A stretch of 64,000 nt of DNA from Kocuria rosea subsp. polaris (GCA_023896275.1 MLDA01000006.1:62001-126000), one strand, 5' to 3'. Shown: positions 8,919-17,806, counted from the first letter of the stretch. Program-made: numbers and translations. Notes: generated by a model from the sequence alone, not told the origin.

Positions 8919-9989
8919 TCAGGCGGTGGCCGCACCGGCGCGGCTGACGACGGCGGCCGCGTCCTTGCCGAGCTGGAGGAAGCCGACGTTGCGGTACACG
9001 TCGTCGAGCGTCTGCGCCGCGACGGCCCGCGCCTTCGAGGCGCCGACGGCGAGCAGGCGGTCGAGCTCAGCCGGGTCGGCCAGCAGCTCGAACGTGCGCT
9101 CGCGCACGGGCTCGATCTCCGCGACGACCGCGTCGGCGACGTCGACCTTCAGGTGCCCGTACATCTTGCCTTCGTACTCGGGCACGATCTGCTCGACGCT
9201 GCGGCCGGTCACCGCGGCCAGGATGTCGAGCAGGTTGGAGACGCCGGGCTTCTTCTCGCGGTCGTACGCCACGACCGTCTCGTCGTCGGTCACGGCGGAC
9301 TTGATGCGCTTAGCGATCGTCTTGGACGGGTCCAGGACGTTGATCAGGCCATTGGGGCTCTCGGCAGACTTCGACATCTTCTTCGTCGGGTTCTGCAGGT
9401 CGTAGATGCGCGCACCCTCGCCCGGGATGAACGCCTCGGGCACGCGGAAGGTCTCGCCGAAGCGGTGGTTGAACCGATTGGCGAGCGTGCGGGCCAGCTC
9501 GACGTGCTGGCGCTGGTCGTCACCGACTGGGACGCCGTGCGGCTGGTACATCAGGATGTCCGCGGCCATGAGCATCGGGTAGGTGAACAGGCCGACGCCG
9601 GCGTTCTCCACACCGCCCTTGGCCGACTTGTCCTTGAACTGTGTCATGCGCGAGGCCTCGCCGAAACCGGTGATGCAGTTCAGGACCCAGGCCAGTTGGG
9701 CGTGCTCCGGCACGTGCGACTGCACGAAGAGCGTGTTCTTCTCGACGTCGATGCCGCCGGCGATGTACTGCGCCGCGGTCCGGCGGGTGCGTTCGCGCAG
9801 CGCGGCCGGATCGTGCGGGGCGGTGATGGCGTGCATGTCCGGGACGAAGAAGAACGCGTCGTAGTCGTCCTGCGTCTTGACCCAGTTCACGAGCGCACCC
9901 AGGTAGTTGCCCAGGTGCAGGGACTCGGCGGAGGGCTGCATCCCGGAGAGGACGCGGGGACGGTGGGTGCTGGTCGCTTCAGCGGTCAT
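8919..9989 (-). CDS. trpS: Tryptophanyl-tRNA synthetase
   Basis: 356-residue class I aminoacyl-tRNA synthetase that charges tRNA-Trp. The HIGH-type motif is HLGN (25-28) in [12 protein letters not shown], and KMSKS is at 204-208. [21 protein letters not shown] and the length of about 335-360 residues match bacterial TrpRS. ATG 9989 follows GAGGAAACC; a much longer open frame upstream is antisense to xth and not used. The gene lies 19 bases after xth on the minus strand, a gene order conserved in actinobacteria. No tryptophan-rich leader is visible. Confidence 0.96.
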   Translation of the reverse strand: MTAEATSTHRPRVLSGMQPSAESLHLGNYLGALVNWVKTQDDYDAFFFVPDMHAITAPHDPAALRERTRRTAAQYIAGGIDVEKNTLFVQSHVPEHAQLAWVLNCITGFGEASRMTQFKDKSAKGGVENAGVGLFTYPMLMAADILMYQPHGVPVGDDQRQHVELARTLANRFNHRFGETFRVPEAFIPGEGARIYDLQNPTKKMSKSAESPNGLINVLDPSKTIAKRIKSAVTDDETVVAYDREKKPGVSNLLDILAAVTGRSVEQIVPEYEGKMYGHLKVDVADAVVAEIEPVRERTFELLADPAELDRLLAVGASKARAVAAQTLDDVYRNVGFLQLGKDAAAVVSRAGAATA

Positions 9990-10008
9990 GGTTTCCTCGG
10001 TGCGTGGC

Positions 10009-10860
10009 TTAGAACTGGTAATCGACGACCACGGGGGCGTGGTCGGAGAAGCGCGTGTCGTAGCTCGGGGCGCGGTCGACGACGGCGTTGCTCGCCTTGG
10101 CCAGCAGGTTCGGCGTCGCCATGTGGTAGTCGATGCGCCAACCCGCGTTGTTGTCGAACGCCTGGCCGCGGTAGGACCACCAGCTGTAGGGTCCGTCGAC
10201 ATCGCCGGCGAGTTCGCGGGCCACGTCCTTGAAGCCGATCTCCTCGCCGAAGAAGCGGTCGAAGTAGGCGATCTCCTCGTCCATGACGCCGGCCCGCTTG
10301 TTGTGGTTCGGTTTCCAGTTCTTGATGTCCCGCGGCGTGTGGCAGACGTTGAGATCGCCGGTGACAAGCACGTGATCGCTCGCGGCCTTCAGCTGCGGCA
10401 GCCGCACGATCATGGCCTCGAGGAACTTGTACTTGTCGACCTGCTTTTCGGTCCCGAGCTCACCGGAGTTCACGTAGGCACTCGCGACGGTCAGCGTCTC
10501 CGAACCGACGGTGAAATCAGCTTCGATCCAGCGGCCGGAGTCAGCGAAGTAGACCTCGCCGATGTGCTCGCGCACCGCCACGGGCTCGGCCCGGGAGACG
10601 ATCGCGACGCCGGCGCGCCCCTTCGCAGAGGCCTCGGCGTGTACGACGTGCCACCCTTCGCCGATCAGCTCGCGCACGATCGCGTCGGGCGCGCGGACCT
10701 CCTGCAGGTTCAGCACGTCGACGTCGCGGTCGAGCAGCCATTCGGCCATGCCCTTCTTGTAGGCGGCCCGGATGCCGTTGACGTTCACGGACGCCACACG
10801 CAGGGCGCCGGCGGGCTTGGCGGAATACTTCACGGTTTCAGCGGTTTCGACGTCACTCAC
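10009..10860 (-). CDS. xth: Exodeoxyribonuclease III
   Basis: 283-residue ExoIII/AP endonuclease of the EEP superfamily, acting in base excision repair. Seen are [13 protein letters not shown] near the start, the metal ligand Glu54 in [21 protein letters not shown] with the catalytic Asp and Asn, WRIDYH, and the terminal SDHAPVV with the Asp-His pair. GTG 10860 is preferred to GTG 10869 because TAATGT (10868-10873) lies 7 bases upstream of it, suggesting a leaderless message. It is followed by trpS at 19 bases. Confidence 0.93.
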   Translation of the reverse strand: MSDVETAETVKYSAKPAGALRVASVNVNGIRAAYKKGMAEWLLDRDVDVLNLQEVRAPDAIVRELIGEGWHVVHAEASAKGRAGVAIVSRAEPVAVREHIGEVYFADSGRWIEADFTVGSETLTVASAYVNSGELGTEKQVDKYKFLEAMIVRLPQLKAASDHVLVTGDLNVCHTPRDIKNWKPNHNKRAGVMDEEIAYFDRFFGEEIGFKDVARELAGDVDGPYSWWSYRGQAFDNNAGWRIDYHMATPNLLAKASNAVVDRAPSYDTRFSDHAPVVVDYQF

Positions 10861-10891
10861 CTGGACCACATTACCGGTTCCGGAACAGGGG

Positions 10892-11446
10892 CTAGTCCAC
10901 GATGTCGCCGGAGAGCGGCTCGCCGTCCCCGGCCTTCGACCCCTTGCCGTCCTTCATCATTCCCCGGGCATTGTGCGCGGTGATCTCGATGGTTTCGAGG
11001 GCGCGGTCGACCATGCCGCGGGCCTCGTCGCCGTCCTGGTCCAGGTACTCCTTGACGACGCCGACCTGCACCTCGACGATCTTGAACGAGTGGTCCAACT
11101 TCATGTCCCGCACCGTGGTCGACTCGTCGACCACGGTGGTCGACCCGCCGCCCTGTTTGGCCATGTCGGCGCGCACGCCCGCCACCTGCTCGTGCACCTT
11201 CTTGGCTCCGCGGGAGATGCCGAAGACGAGGAACGCCGAGAGCAGCAGCCAGCCCAGAGAAATGATGGCGACAAGCCAGCCGATCACATCGTTCTGATTG
11301 GCGGCGAAGACGACAGCCACAAGGAACACCGTCACCATGACCGCGAGGGCGAGCGTGCTGGCTTTGATGGTGATCTTGCGTTCCTGCATGGTCCTGTTCT
11401 TTCCAGCCGCGTTGGTCGCGGCCGATCCGCCGGGAAGAGTTTGCAT
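10892..11446 (-). CDS. Hypothetical two-helix membrane protein
   Basis: 184 residues, family not recognised. Two membrane helices follow a short polar N terminus (STLALAVMVTVFLVAVVFAA and GWLVAIISLGWLLLSAFLVF, about residues 30-73); the remaining 110 residues are cytoplasmic, charged and probably helical, with the sequence TTVVDESTTVRDMKLDHSFK. ATG 11446 is chosen because GACAAT ends 6 bases before it; ATG 11389, preceded by AGGA, would give a 165-residue version. It precedes xth by 31 bases but xth has its own -10 box. No function can be proposed beyond membrane anchoring. Confidence 0.7.
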   Translation of the reverse strand: MQTLPGGSAATNAAGKNRTMQERKITIKASTLALAVMVTVFLVAVVFAANQNDVIGWLVAIISLGWLLLSAFLVFGISRGAKKVHEQVAGVRADMAKQGGGSTTVVDESTTVRDMKLDHSFKIVEVQVGVVKEYLDQDGDEARGMVDRALETIEITAHNARGMMKDGKGSKAGDGEPLSGDIVD

Positions 11447-11515
11447 GCGCCCATTGTCTCAAACCCTGGCGAAGTATCCTTCCGGTTGGGCCGCAGGCGA
11501 ACACAGACTCAGCGT

Positions 11516-11872
11516 TCACCACTTGACCAAGCAGAACGGGTGGCGCTGCGGGTCGAGGCAAACCCGAAAGTTCTCGTTTCCGGCGTTTGTCGACATCGCG
11601 CCGAGCTTGAGCACTTGTGCCTCAGCCAGGTCGAGATCGCGGACCTTGATGTCCAGGCGGGCCTGTTGCAGGCGCAGGTGCCCGGGCCATTCCGGCGGGA
11701 CGTAACCGTCGACGCGCTGGACCGCGATGGACGGCCGGTCCGGCCCGTCACCGGTCGTGATCCAGCCCGGGTCCGATTGGACGCGCACCATGTCCAGCAC
11801 TTCCTCGTAGAATACAGCCAGCACCTCGGGGTCCTCGCAGTGGAAGACCGCCGCTTCCCAAGCACCGATCAT
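11516..11872 (-). CDS. VOC-family protein, paralogue A
   Basis: 118-residue vicinal-oxygen-chelate fold protein (glyoxalase/bleomycin-resistance superfamily): one beta-alpha-beta-beta-beta repeat pair beginning MIGAWEAAVFHCEDPEVLA and ending DPQRHPFCLVKW. Such single-domain proteins act as dimers; catalytic activity is unproven. It matches paralogue B at 13792-14148 in 95 of 118 positions by my alignment, with identical length and ends. ATG 11872 follows GAGGGGG; longer frames upstream lack conservation with B. It is divergent from the leader ORF/NhaC unit. Confidence 0.82.
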   Translation of the reverse strand: MIGAWEAAVFHCEDPEVLAVFYEEVLDMVRVQSDPGWITTGDGPDRPSIAVQRVDGYVPPEWPGHLRLQQARLDIKVRDLDLAEAQVLKLGAMSTNAGNENFRVCLDPQRHPFCLVKW

Positions 11873-11997
11873 GGCCAGCCCCCTCCTCATCGAATCGCAC
11901 GGCGGGCCGTGCCCCCGCTACTGCCGCGACGATCGACTGAGAAGGTGCACGGTCCGGCAGGTCCTCGACACGCCGCCCGGGTCACAGTGCGCTGAAG

Positions 11998-12027
11998 TTG
12001 CCAACTAGGTGAAGCAGGATGCACTAT
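11998..12027 (+). promoter_or_regulatory. Candidate promoter of leader ORF and NhaC gene
   Basis: TTGCCA (11998-12003) and CACTAT (12022-12027) with an 18-base spacer lie about 58 bases before the leader ORF start. This is the best -35/-10 pair in the region. The resulting 5' leader of about 50 bases before the small ORF contains a GC-rich inverted stretch, but I recognise no known riboswitch in it. Confidence 0.35.
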
Positions 12028-12084
12028 CGATGTAATGTAGACCACACAGGGCCACCCGCCCGGGAGAACCGGCTGGAGGGGACA

Positions 12085-12195
12085 ATGAAGTTTCCCGCCC
12101 CGCCTCATTCGAAGCTCCTGCCCGATGCTTCACCGGCCGACGCCCGACCGAACAATTGGATGATCGCGGACAAGTCCCGCGGAAAGGCACCATGA
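12085..12195 (+). CDS. 36-residue leader ORF coupled to the NhaC-type antiporter
   Basis: Small ORF with an excellent ribosome-binding site (GGAGGGGAC, 5 bases before ATG 12085). It encodes 36 residues, begins MKFPAPPHSK, is rich in proline and alanine, and ends in GKAP. Its TGA stop (12193-12195) overlaps the antiporter ATG (12192-12194) as ATGA, so ribosomes finishing it can restart on the antiporter. The antiporter's own site is weaker (GGAAAGG). It has no membrane segment or recognisable domain. A regulatory leader peptide or translational coupler is the likely role; it could be a fortuitous open frame, but site and overlap argue against that. Confidence 0.5.
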   Translation: MKFPAPPHSKLLPDASPADARPNNWMIADKSRGKAP

Positions 12196-13802
12196 CCGAC
12201 CTGACGACGTCGTACCCGCTCCTGACACTGCTGCCCCCAGTGCTCGCGCTCACCCTGGTCATCCTCACCAGAAAGGTGCTCGTCAGCCTCGGCGCCGGCG
12301 TGCTCGCGGCCGCCCTGCTGATCCACGACCTGAACCCCCTCGACGCGCTGGCAGCCGTGTGGCAGTCGTTCGCGGCCATCTTCTGGGCTGACGGCGCCGT
12401 GAACACGTGGTCCGTCTACATCCTGGTGTTCCTGCTGCTGCTCGGCGTCATCGCCGCGTTCGTGCTGATGTCGGGAGGCACGACGGCGTTCGCCGCCTGG
12501 GCGTTGCGGCGCATCCGCCGGCGGCCGGGGTCGATGATCCTGCCCGCCGTGCTGGGCATCGTCATCTTCATCGACGACTACTTCAACGCACTCGCCGTCG
12601 GCCAGATCTCGCGCCCGGTGACGGACCAGCACCGCGTCTCGCGGGCCAAGCTGGCGTACATCATCGACTCGACATCGGCGCCGGTCTCCGTGCTGTCGCC
12701 GTTCTCCAGTTGGGGCGCCTACATCATGGGCCTCCTCGCTCCGATCCTGGCGGCGTCGACGTTGTCGCTGAGCAGCGTGCAGGCGTTCCTCGGGGCCGCT
12801 GTGGCCAACTTCTACGCGATCGCGGCGGCGTTGATGGTCTGGCTCGTGATCTTCTTCCGGATCGATCTCGGCGCGATGCGTACCGAGGAACGCCGGGCGA
12901 TCACCGACGGCCACGTCTTCGACCCGGCGGCTACCGTCCCCGGGCACCTCTCCGATGACCTCCCGGTGCACTGCCCGGGGGCGCTCCGGGCGCTCATCGT
13001 GCCGTTCGCCCTGCTGGTGGTCGGCGTGTTCGCCGGGATCGTCTGGACCGGCCAGCGCGCTGCCGGTTCCTGGAATGTCATCGACATTCTCGCCGCCACG
13101 GACGCCAGTGCCGCGCTCATCTTCGGCGGCATACTCGGCCTCGCCGCCGCGGTCTACTACTACCTGCGGAACACGCGGAGGAATCCGGAGTTCGCGGTGG
13201 CGACATTCGGCCGCGGCTGGGTCGAGGGAGTCAAGTCGATGCTGCCGGCGATCGCCATCCTGCTTCCCGCCTGGATGCTGGGCGACCTCATCTCCCAGGT
13301 CGGCACCGGCGACTTCCTCGGACGCGTGGTGGAAGCCTCGAGCCTTTCGGCCGCCGGCCTCGTGCCGGTCGTCTTCCTCGTCGCCGCCGCGATGTCCTTC
13401 GCCACCGGCACCTCGTGGGGCTCGTTCGGCCTGCTGCTTCCGATCGCCGGCGGCATCATTAACAGCATGGACGAGCCGACCTTCCTGCTGCCGGTTCTCG
13501 GCGCCGTGCTCGCCGGAGCCGTCGCCGGCGACCACGCCTCCCCGATCTCCGACACGACGATCCTCTCGGCCACCGGCTCGGGCTGCAACGTCATCACGCA
13601 CGTGGTCACCCAGCTGCCGTACGTCCTCAGCGCGACGGCGTGCGCGACGCTCGGCTACCTGGCGCTGGCCCTGACCGGCAGCACGCTGGTCGGCCTGGCC
13701 GTCGTCGTCGCGGCACTGGCCGTCTTCGTCGTCGTCGCGCGGTCGGTCACCGCACCGATTTCGGGCACTGCCCCGGAGCCCGACCCGGCGATCACCACTT
13801 GA
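12192..13802 (+). CDS. nhaC: NhaC-family Na+/H+ antiporter
   Basis: 536-residue polytopic protein of the NhaC antiporter family with about twelve to thirteen helices. The diagnostic IVIFIDDYFNALAVG element (near residues 120-135), SAPVSVLSPFSSWGAYIMG, the second-half GTSWGSFGLLLPIA and GDHASPISDTTILSATGSGC are all present and conserved in this family. It exchanges Na+ (possibly coupled to organic anions in some members) for protons across the cytoplasmic membrane. ATG 12192 overlaps the leader ORF stop. Its 3' end overlaps the convergent VOC paralogue B by 11 bases. Flanking by two VOC copies suggests local duplication around the gene. Confidence 0.88.
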   Translation: MTDLTTSYPLLTLLPPVLALTLVILTRKVLVSLGAGVLAAALLIHDLNPLDALAAVWQSFAAIFWADGAVNTWSVYILVFLLLLGVIAAFVLMSGGTTAFAAWALRRIRRRPGSMILPAVLGIVIFIDDYFNALAVGQISRPVTDQHRVSRAKLAYIIDSTSAPVSVLSPFSSWGAYIMGLLAPILAASTLSLSSVQAFLGAAVANFYAIAAALMVWLVIFFRIDLGAMRTEERRAITDGHVFDPAATVPGHLSDDLPVHCPGALRALIVPFALLVVGVFAGIVWTGQRAAGSWNVIDILAATDASAALIFGGILGLAAAVYYYLRNTRRNPEFAVATFGRGWVEGVKSMLPAIAILLPAWMLGDLISQVGTGDFLGRVVEASSLSAAGLVPVVFLVAAAMSFATGTSWGSFGLLLPIAGGIINSMDEPTFLLPVLGAVLAGAVAGDHASPISDTTILSATGSGCNVITHVVTQLPYVLSATACATLGYLALALTGSTLVGLAVVVAALAVFVVVARSVTAPISGTAPEPDPAITT

Positions 13803-14148
13803 CGAGACAGAACGGGTGTCGCTGCGGATCGAGATAGACCCGGAAACTCTCGCTGCCGGCGTTCATCGATGTCGCCCCCAGCTTGAGCACCTGCTCCTCC
13901 CCCAGATCCAGGTCCCGGACCTTGATATCCAGGTGGGCCTGCTGCGGGTGCACGTGGCCGGGCCACTCGGGCGGGACGTACACGTCGACACGCTGGAACG
14001 CGATGGTCGGCCGGTCCGGGCCGTCGCCGATGGTGATCCATTCGGGGTCCGTCTGGACCCGCACCATGCCGAGCACCTCTTCGTAGAATGATGCCAGCGC
14101 CTCCGGGTCCTCGCAGTCGAACACCACTGATTCCCATGCACCAATCAT
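13792..14148 (-). CDS. VOC-family protein, paralogue B
   Basis: 118-residue VOC-fold protein, same length and about 80% identical to paralogue A (11516-11872), with identical VPPEWPGH, LDIKVRDLDL and DPQRHPFCLVKW blocks. Differences are spread over the whole chain (23 substitutions, no gaps), so both copies look maintained rather than one decaying. ATG 14148 follows AAGGGAG. It converges on the NhaC gene. Substrate unknown; small VOC proteins include bleomycin/fosfomycin-type resistance and glyoxalase-like members, none of which I can assign here. Confidence 0.82.
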   Translation of the reverse strand: MIGAWESVVFDCEDPEALASFYEEVLGMVRVQTDPEWITIGDGPDRPTIAFQRVDVYVPPEWPGHVHPQQAHLDIKVRDLDLGEEQVLKLGATSMNAGSESFRVYLDPQRHPFCLVKW

Positions 14149-14256
14149 GGCCTACTCCCTTCTGGTCGTCACGCCTCGGTCGTGGTTTTACGCTACTCCG
14201 GCCCGCGGGCGCTGAGAAGGCCTGCGGCGGGCACGACGGCGGATCCGGCCCCGGCG

Positions 14257-15096
14257 TCAGTGCGTGTCGCCCGGAGGCCGGAGGTCGTCCTCGTCGGGCA
14301 GCCGGAGGTCGTCCTCGCCGGGCAGCCGGAGCGCGTACTCCCCCGGCGCTTCGAACGGCCCGACGCGCAGCTTGGTGAACATCCCGATGTCGATCGACAG
14401 GGGCTCACCCGGTGCCATGGGGTCCTGCGGATCCTCGACGATCGCCTGCAGATCCATCGGGACGGCGACGGGCGTCGCCTCGCGATCGGTCTGGACGTAG
14501 AGCGTCTGCGCCCGTTCGGACCCCGAGCCGGCGAGCGCGCCGGTCCATTCGAAGTAGGCCTCCGCGACCTCCCCCGGCGCGAGCGTCACGGGAGGCGGCG
14601 CCTCGCCGTCGACGTCCCGCGCGAGGTGCTCCTTCGGCCGATGATAGAGCTCCTGCTCAGCTTCCACGTGGAACTTGTTGCCCCACTCCCCGCGCGCTCC
14701 TAGGCCCGGAAAGCCGGAGAGCGTGCAGTCGGTGTCGGCGTCGTTGCGCAGCAGGATCGACCCGAACCGATGCCCCAGCGCCGCGTCCCAATAGCGCAGC
14801 TGCCCGGTCAGGTCCTCGGGCCGGCAGGACGCCGGGCCCGCAGCGTCGGTCGCTGGGAGACGGAGGAAGTCCGCTCGCTCGGCGTCGCTCAGGTCTGCCT
14901 CGTCGGGAACCGGCGTGTCCGGGACCTCGTCCCAGCCGGCGCCCACCTCCTCCTCGGTGGCTTCCCCGACCGCGCTCGGAGGATTCGGCGTCGGGGTCGT
15001 GGCCCCCGGCGCCGACGGCCCGGTCGGAATGCCAGGCGCACAGGCGGTCAGCAGCAGGAGGCCGGCCAGCGGCAGTGACATCGCGAGGCGCTTCAT
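14257..15096 (-). CDS. DUF4232-like lipoprotein with C-terminal repeats
   Basis: 279-residue predicted lipoprotein: basic start MKRLAMS, hydrophobic core, lipobox LLTAC with Cys19, then a Pro/Thr-rich linker of about 30 residues and an acidic segment. A beta-rich domain from about residue 95 (SCRPEDLTGQLRYWD, LRNDADTDCTLSGFPGL) resembles DUF4232, found in actinobacterial surface proteins of unknown role. The C terminus holds an 8-residue repeat (LRLPGEDD, LRLPDEDD, then a degenerate LRPPGDTH). ATG 15096 is 7 bases after TACGGT (15104-15109), so probably leaderless. It is extracytoplasmic, membrane-anchored. Confidence 0.75.
   Translation of the reverse strand: MKRLAMSLPLAGLLLLTACAPGIPTGPSAPGATTPTPNPPSAVGEATEEEVGAGWDEVPDTPVPDEADLSDAERADFLRLPATDAAGPASCRPEDLTGQLRYWDAALGHRFGSILLRNDADTDCTLSGFPGLGARGEWGNKFHVEAEQELYHRPKEHLARDVDGEAPPPVTLAPGEVAEAYFEWTGALAGSGSERAQTLYVQTDREATPVAVPMDLQAIVEDPQDPMAPGEPLSIDIGMFTKLRVGPFEAPGEYALRLPGEDDLRLPDEDDLRPPGDTH
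14281..14328. repeat. 24-bp tandem repeat inside the lipoprotein gene
   Basis: Two consecutive 24-base units beginning GAGGTCGTCCTCG and differing at one position encode the 8-residue repeat at the C terminus of the lipoprotein. The reading frame is kept, so copy number could vary without disrupting the protein. Confidence 0.7.
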
Positions 15097-15120
15097 ACGA
15101 CACACCGTACCCGGACCCGC

Positions 15121-15942
15121 CTAGGTCAGGAACAGCTTGCGCAGCCGCGCGGTCGTCAGCACAACGCCGACGACGATCATGACCACGTAGTACGCCACGT
15201 GCCAGAGCATGGCGGTCGTGAAGTAGCCGATCGAGAGGGAGCGCATGAGCTCCACGCCGTGCCAGAGCGGCAGCGCCTGGATGAACAGCTGGATACCGCC
15301 CGGGTAGACCTCGAGCGGGTACAGGGTCGCCGAGAAGAGGAACATCGGCAGCAGCGCGAAGTTGACCCAGTCCAGGTGCTGGAAGCGCTTCATGAAGCTC
15401 GCGATGCCCATGCCGAGGGCCGCGAATCCGAAAGCGACCAGCACCGACGCCGGAATCATCAGCAGCGCCCACGGGGTCGTGACCAGGCCCATCGAGCTCA
15501 TGACGATCATGAAGCCGGTCGCGTAGAGGAACCCGCGCTGCAGGGCCAGATAGATCTCGCCGATCGCGACGTCGAGCGGCCCCAGCGACGTGTAGAGCAT
15601 GTTCTGGTAGAGCTTGGAGAAGCGCAGCTTGAAGAACACGTTGTTGGTCGAATCGTAGACGGCGCCGTTCATCGCGGAGACGGCGAGCAGAGCCGGAGCG
15701 ATATAGGCGCCGTAGCTCATCTCGGCGCCCCCGGGGCCCGCGACCGCGCCGATGAGCGGGCCGAGGCCGATTCCCATCGCCGCGAGGAAAAGCACCGGCT
15801 CCACGAACCCGGAGACGAAGACGGCCCAGTTGTTGGTCTTCAGCGCCATCAGCCCGCGGGCGACGACGGCGCGCACGTTCCCGGAGTAGAGACCGGCGAA
15901 GGGTCGGCGGCTGGGGGAAAGCAGGATCGTTGGCTGCGCCAT
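15121..15942 (-). CDS. ABC-2 type exporter permease (NodJ/DrrB-like), second copy
   Basis: 273-residue ABC-2 membrane subunit with about six helices. It shares the layout of NodJ/DrrB permeases: KTNNWAVFVSGFVEPVLFL near residues 35-53, ALLAVSAMNGAVYDS, and the C-terminal GGIQLFIQALPLWHGVELMR element typical of NodJ-type subunits. It is the last gene of a three-gene minus-strand operon, starting 1 base after the stop of the other permease with GGTGGACTGAG ahead of ATG 15942. With its partner and the ATPase it should form a heteromeric exporter; the cargo (lipid, glycolipid or drug) is unknown. Confidence 0.87.
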   Translation of the reverse strand: MAQPTILLSPSRRPFAGLYSGNVRAVVARGLMALKTNNWAVFVSGFVEPVLFLAAMGIGLGPLIGAVAGPGGAEMSYGAYIAPALLAVSAMNGAVYDSTNNVFFKLRFSKLYQNMLYTSLGPLDVAIGEIYLALQRGFLYATGFMIVMSSMGLVTTPWALLMIPASVLVAFGFAALGMGIASFMKRFQHLDWVNFALLPMFLFSATLYPLEVYPGGIQLFIQALPLWHGVELMRSLSIGYFTTAMLWHVAYYVVMIVVGVVLTTARLRKLFLT

Positions 15943-15943
15943 C

Positions 15944-16795
15944 TCAGTCCACCAGCCGTTTCTGATAGGTCCGGAACGCCAGGGCCAGCCCCCCGGCGGC
16001 CAGCGCGGCGAGGTAGACCACGTGCACGATCGAGAGCCAGAGCGGCTCGTCGTACCCGTAGCTGAAAACGCGCCCGATCTCGCTGGCGTGCCACAGCGGG
16101 GAGAGCCAGCCGATCGGCTGCAGGTAGCTCGGCAGATTGGTCAGCGGGAAGAAGGTTCCGGAGAAGAGCATGAGCGGCATGACGCCGAAGCGCTGGATCA
16201 TGACGAACTGGGCCTTCTCCTCGCGGATGGTCGCCGCGTAGGCCATCAGCGGGGTGCCGATCGCTAGGCCGGCCAGCGTCGCGGTGAGCACACTCAGGAT
16301 GCCGAAGCCGCTCGGGACCGCTCCGAAGGCGGCCACGATGAGGTAGTAGACCAACGACTGCGAGAACAGGCGGATGGCCACCGCGAGCGTGTGGCCCGCC
16401 GCGATCTGCCACGGCCGCAGGGAGCTCACGAGCGGCCCGTAGTAGAGACGGTGCCATTTGAAACCGTCCATGATGGGCCACGTGAACTCGTTCGAGGCCG
16501 CCATGAATGCACCCGAGGCCAGCAGGGCCGGGACGATGAAGACGAGGTAGTCCACGCCGCCGAAATCACCGCCGCCGTTGGCGTCGACGAGGGAGGCAAG
16601 ACCGACGCCCATCGCCACGAGGTAGAGCAGCGGGTGGCCGATCGAGTAGGCGATGATCACCGACAGGTAGCTGCGCATGGACAACAGCTGGTGCTCAGCG
16701 AAGTACCAGACGCCGAAGACCGCGCTGCGACGAGCGAGTACCTCGGCCGGCGGCGCCGGGCGGGCCGGCTCCGCACCCGTCGTCGTCCTAGTCAA
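15944..16795 (-). CDS. ABC-2 type exporter permease, first copy
   Basis: 283-residue ABC-2 membrane subunit, about six helices, homologous to its downstream neighbour (SYLSVIIAYSIGHPLLYLV, LLASGAFMAASNEFTWPIM, LQPIGWLSPLWHASEIGR). TTG start at 16795, inside the end of the ATPase gene (8-base overlap), is supported by GGGAGG at good spacing; no better start follows before the conserved region. Translational coupling to the ATPase fits 1:1 assembly. Together the two permeases replace the homodimer of simple DrrB systems. Confidence 0.86.
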   Translation of the reverse strand: MTRTTTGAEPARPAPPAEVLARRSAVFGVWYFAEHQLLSMRSYLSVIIAYSIGHPLLYLVAMGVGLASLVDANGGGDFGGVDYLVFIVPALLASGAFMAASNEFTWPIMDGFKWHRLYYGPLVSSLRPWQIAAGHTLAVAIRLFSQSLVYYLIVAAFGAVPSGFGILSVLTATLAGLAIGTPLMAYAATIREEKAQFVMIQRFGVMPLMLFSGTFFPLTNLPSYLQPIGWLSPLWHASEIGRVFSYGYDEPLWLSIVHVVYLAALAAGGLALAFRTYQKRLVD

Positions 16796-17777
16796 CGAGG
16801 GACCTCCCGGTCAGCTTAAGGAAGACATCCTCCAGCGAGCTGCGGCGCACGAGCGAGGTCACGGGCCGCAGCCCGCGCGCGGCGACGGCCTCGAGCACCG
16901 CCTCGCCGTCGTGCGCGTAGACGAGCACGCGGTCCGGCAGGGCCTCGACGCGTTCGCCGAGGTCCTCGATCCGGCGGGCGACGGCGGCGTTGCGGTCCGC
17001 GCCGAAGCGCAGCTCGACGACCTCGCGGGTGGAGAAGCGACGGATCAGGTCGGCCGGGGAGCCCTCGGCCATGATCCGGCCGGCGTCGACGACGATGATG
17101 CGATCGCACAGCTGCTCGGCCTCGTCCATGTGGTGCGTGGTCAGCACGAGGGTCACGCCCTGCTCCTTGAGCCGGAAGAGCCGGTCCCAGAGGACGTGGC
17201 GGGCCTGCGGGTCGAGACCCGTAGTGGGCTCGTCGAGCAGCAGGATCTTCGGTTCGTTCACGAGGGAGCGGGCGATGGTCAGGCGGCGCTTCATGCCGCC
17301 GGAGAGGTCGTCGACGCGGGCGTCCGCCTTGTCGACGAGCTGGGCGAAGTCGAGCAGCTCGGCGATCTTCGGCTTCAGGTACGCCCGGGAGAGCCCGAAG
17401 TATCGGCCGTAGACCATGAGGTTGTCGCGGACCCGCAGCTCCTCGTCCAGATTGTCCTGCTGCGGGACGACGCCGAGGTGGGCGCGGACCACCGGGCCCT
17501 GCTCCTCCGGGTCGAGCCCCATGATCTCCAGGTGACCCGAGGTGCGCTGCGAGACTCCGCCGATCATCCGCATGGTTGTCGACTTTCCGGCCCCATTGGG
17601 CCCGAGCAGCCCGAACGACTCCCCCGCGGGCACCTCGAAGGAGATGCCGTCGACGGCGGTGAAGTCGCCGTAGCGCTTGACCAGGTTCTCGGCGCGAATC
17701 ACGACGGGCGGGGCCTCGGTCTGGTGCGGTGCGGAGCCGGCGGGGGATGATTGAAGTGAAGGAGTGGTTTCGGACAC
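16788..17777 (-). CDS. ABC transporter ATP-binding protein (NodI/DrrA-like)
   Basis: 329-residue ATPase energising the two downstream permeases. Walker A GPNGAGKST, Q-loop VPQQDNLDEEL, signature LSGGMKRRL, Walker B ILLLDEPTTGLD and the H-loop His in TTHHMDE are intact. The C-terminal 100 residues form the regulatory extension seen in DrrA/NodI. GTG 17777 is preferred: the upstream alternative GTG 17825 would lie between the -35 and -10 boxes described next. First gene of the operon. Confidence 0.88.
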   Translation of the reverse strand: MSETTPSLQSSPAGSAPHQTEAPPVVIRAENLVKRYGDFTAVDGISFEVPAGESFGLLGPNGAGKSTTMRMIGGVSQRTSGHLEIMGLDPEEQGPVVRAHLGVVPQQDNLDEELRVRDNLMVYGRYFGLSRAYLKPKIAELLDFAQLVDKADARVDDLSGGMKRRLTIARSLVNEPKILLLDEPTTGLDPQARHVLWDRLFRLKEQGVTLVLTTHHMDEAEQLCDRIIVVDAGRIMAEGSPADLIRRFSTREVVELRFGADRNAAVARRIEDLGERVEALPDRVLVYAHDGEAVLEAVAARGLRPVTSLVRRSSLEDVFLKLTGRSLVD

Positions 17778-17806
17778 ACAGCGAGCGTACGCCGCCCTAC
17801 CGATTG

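Noticed and set aside
11998-12084. A Na+ or guanidine riboswitch before the antiporter leader ORF
   Set aside because: No conserved blocks of a riboswitch class known to me are visible; only a short GC-rich stretch.
12105-13601. 498-codon minus-strand frame opposite the antiporter
   Set aside because: Highly charged low-complexity translation, no start signal, exactly antisense to a well-supported membrane protein.
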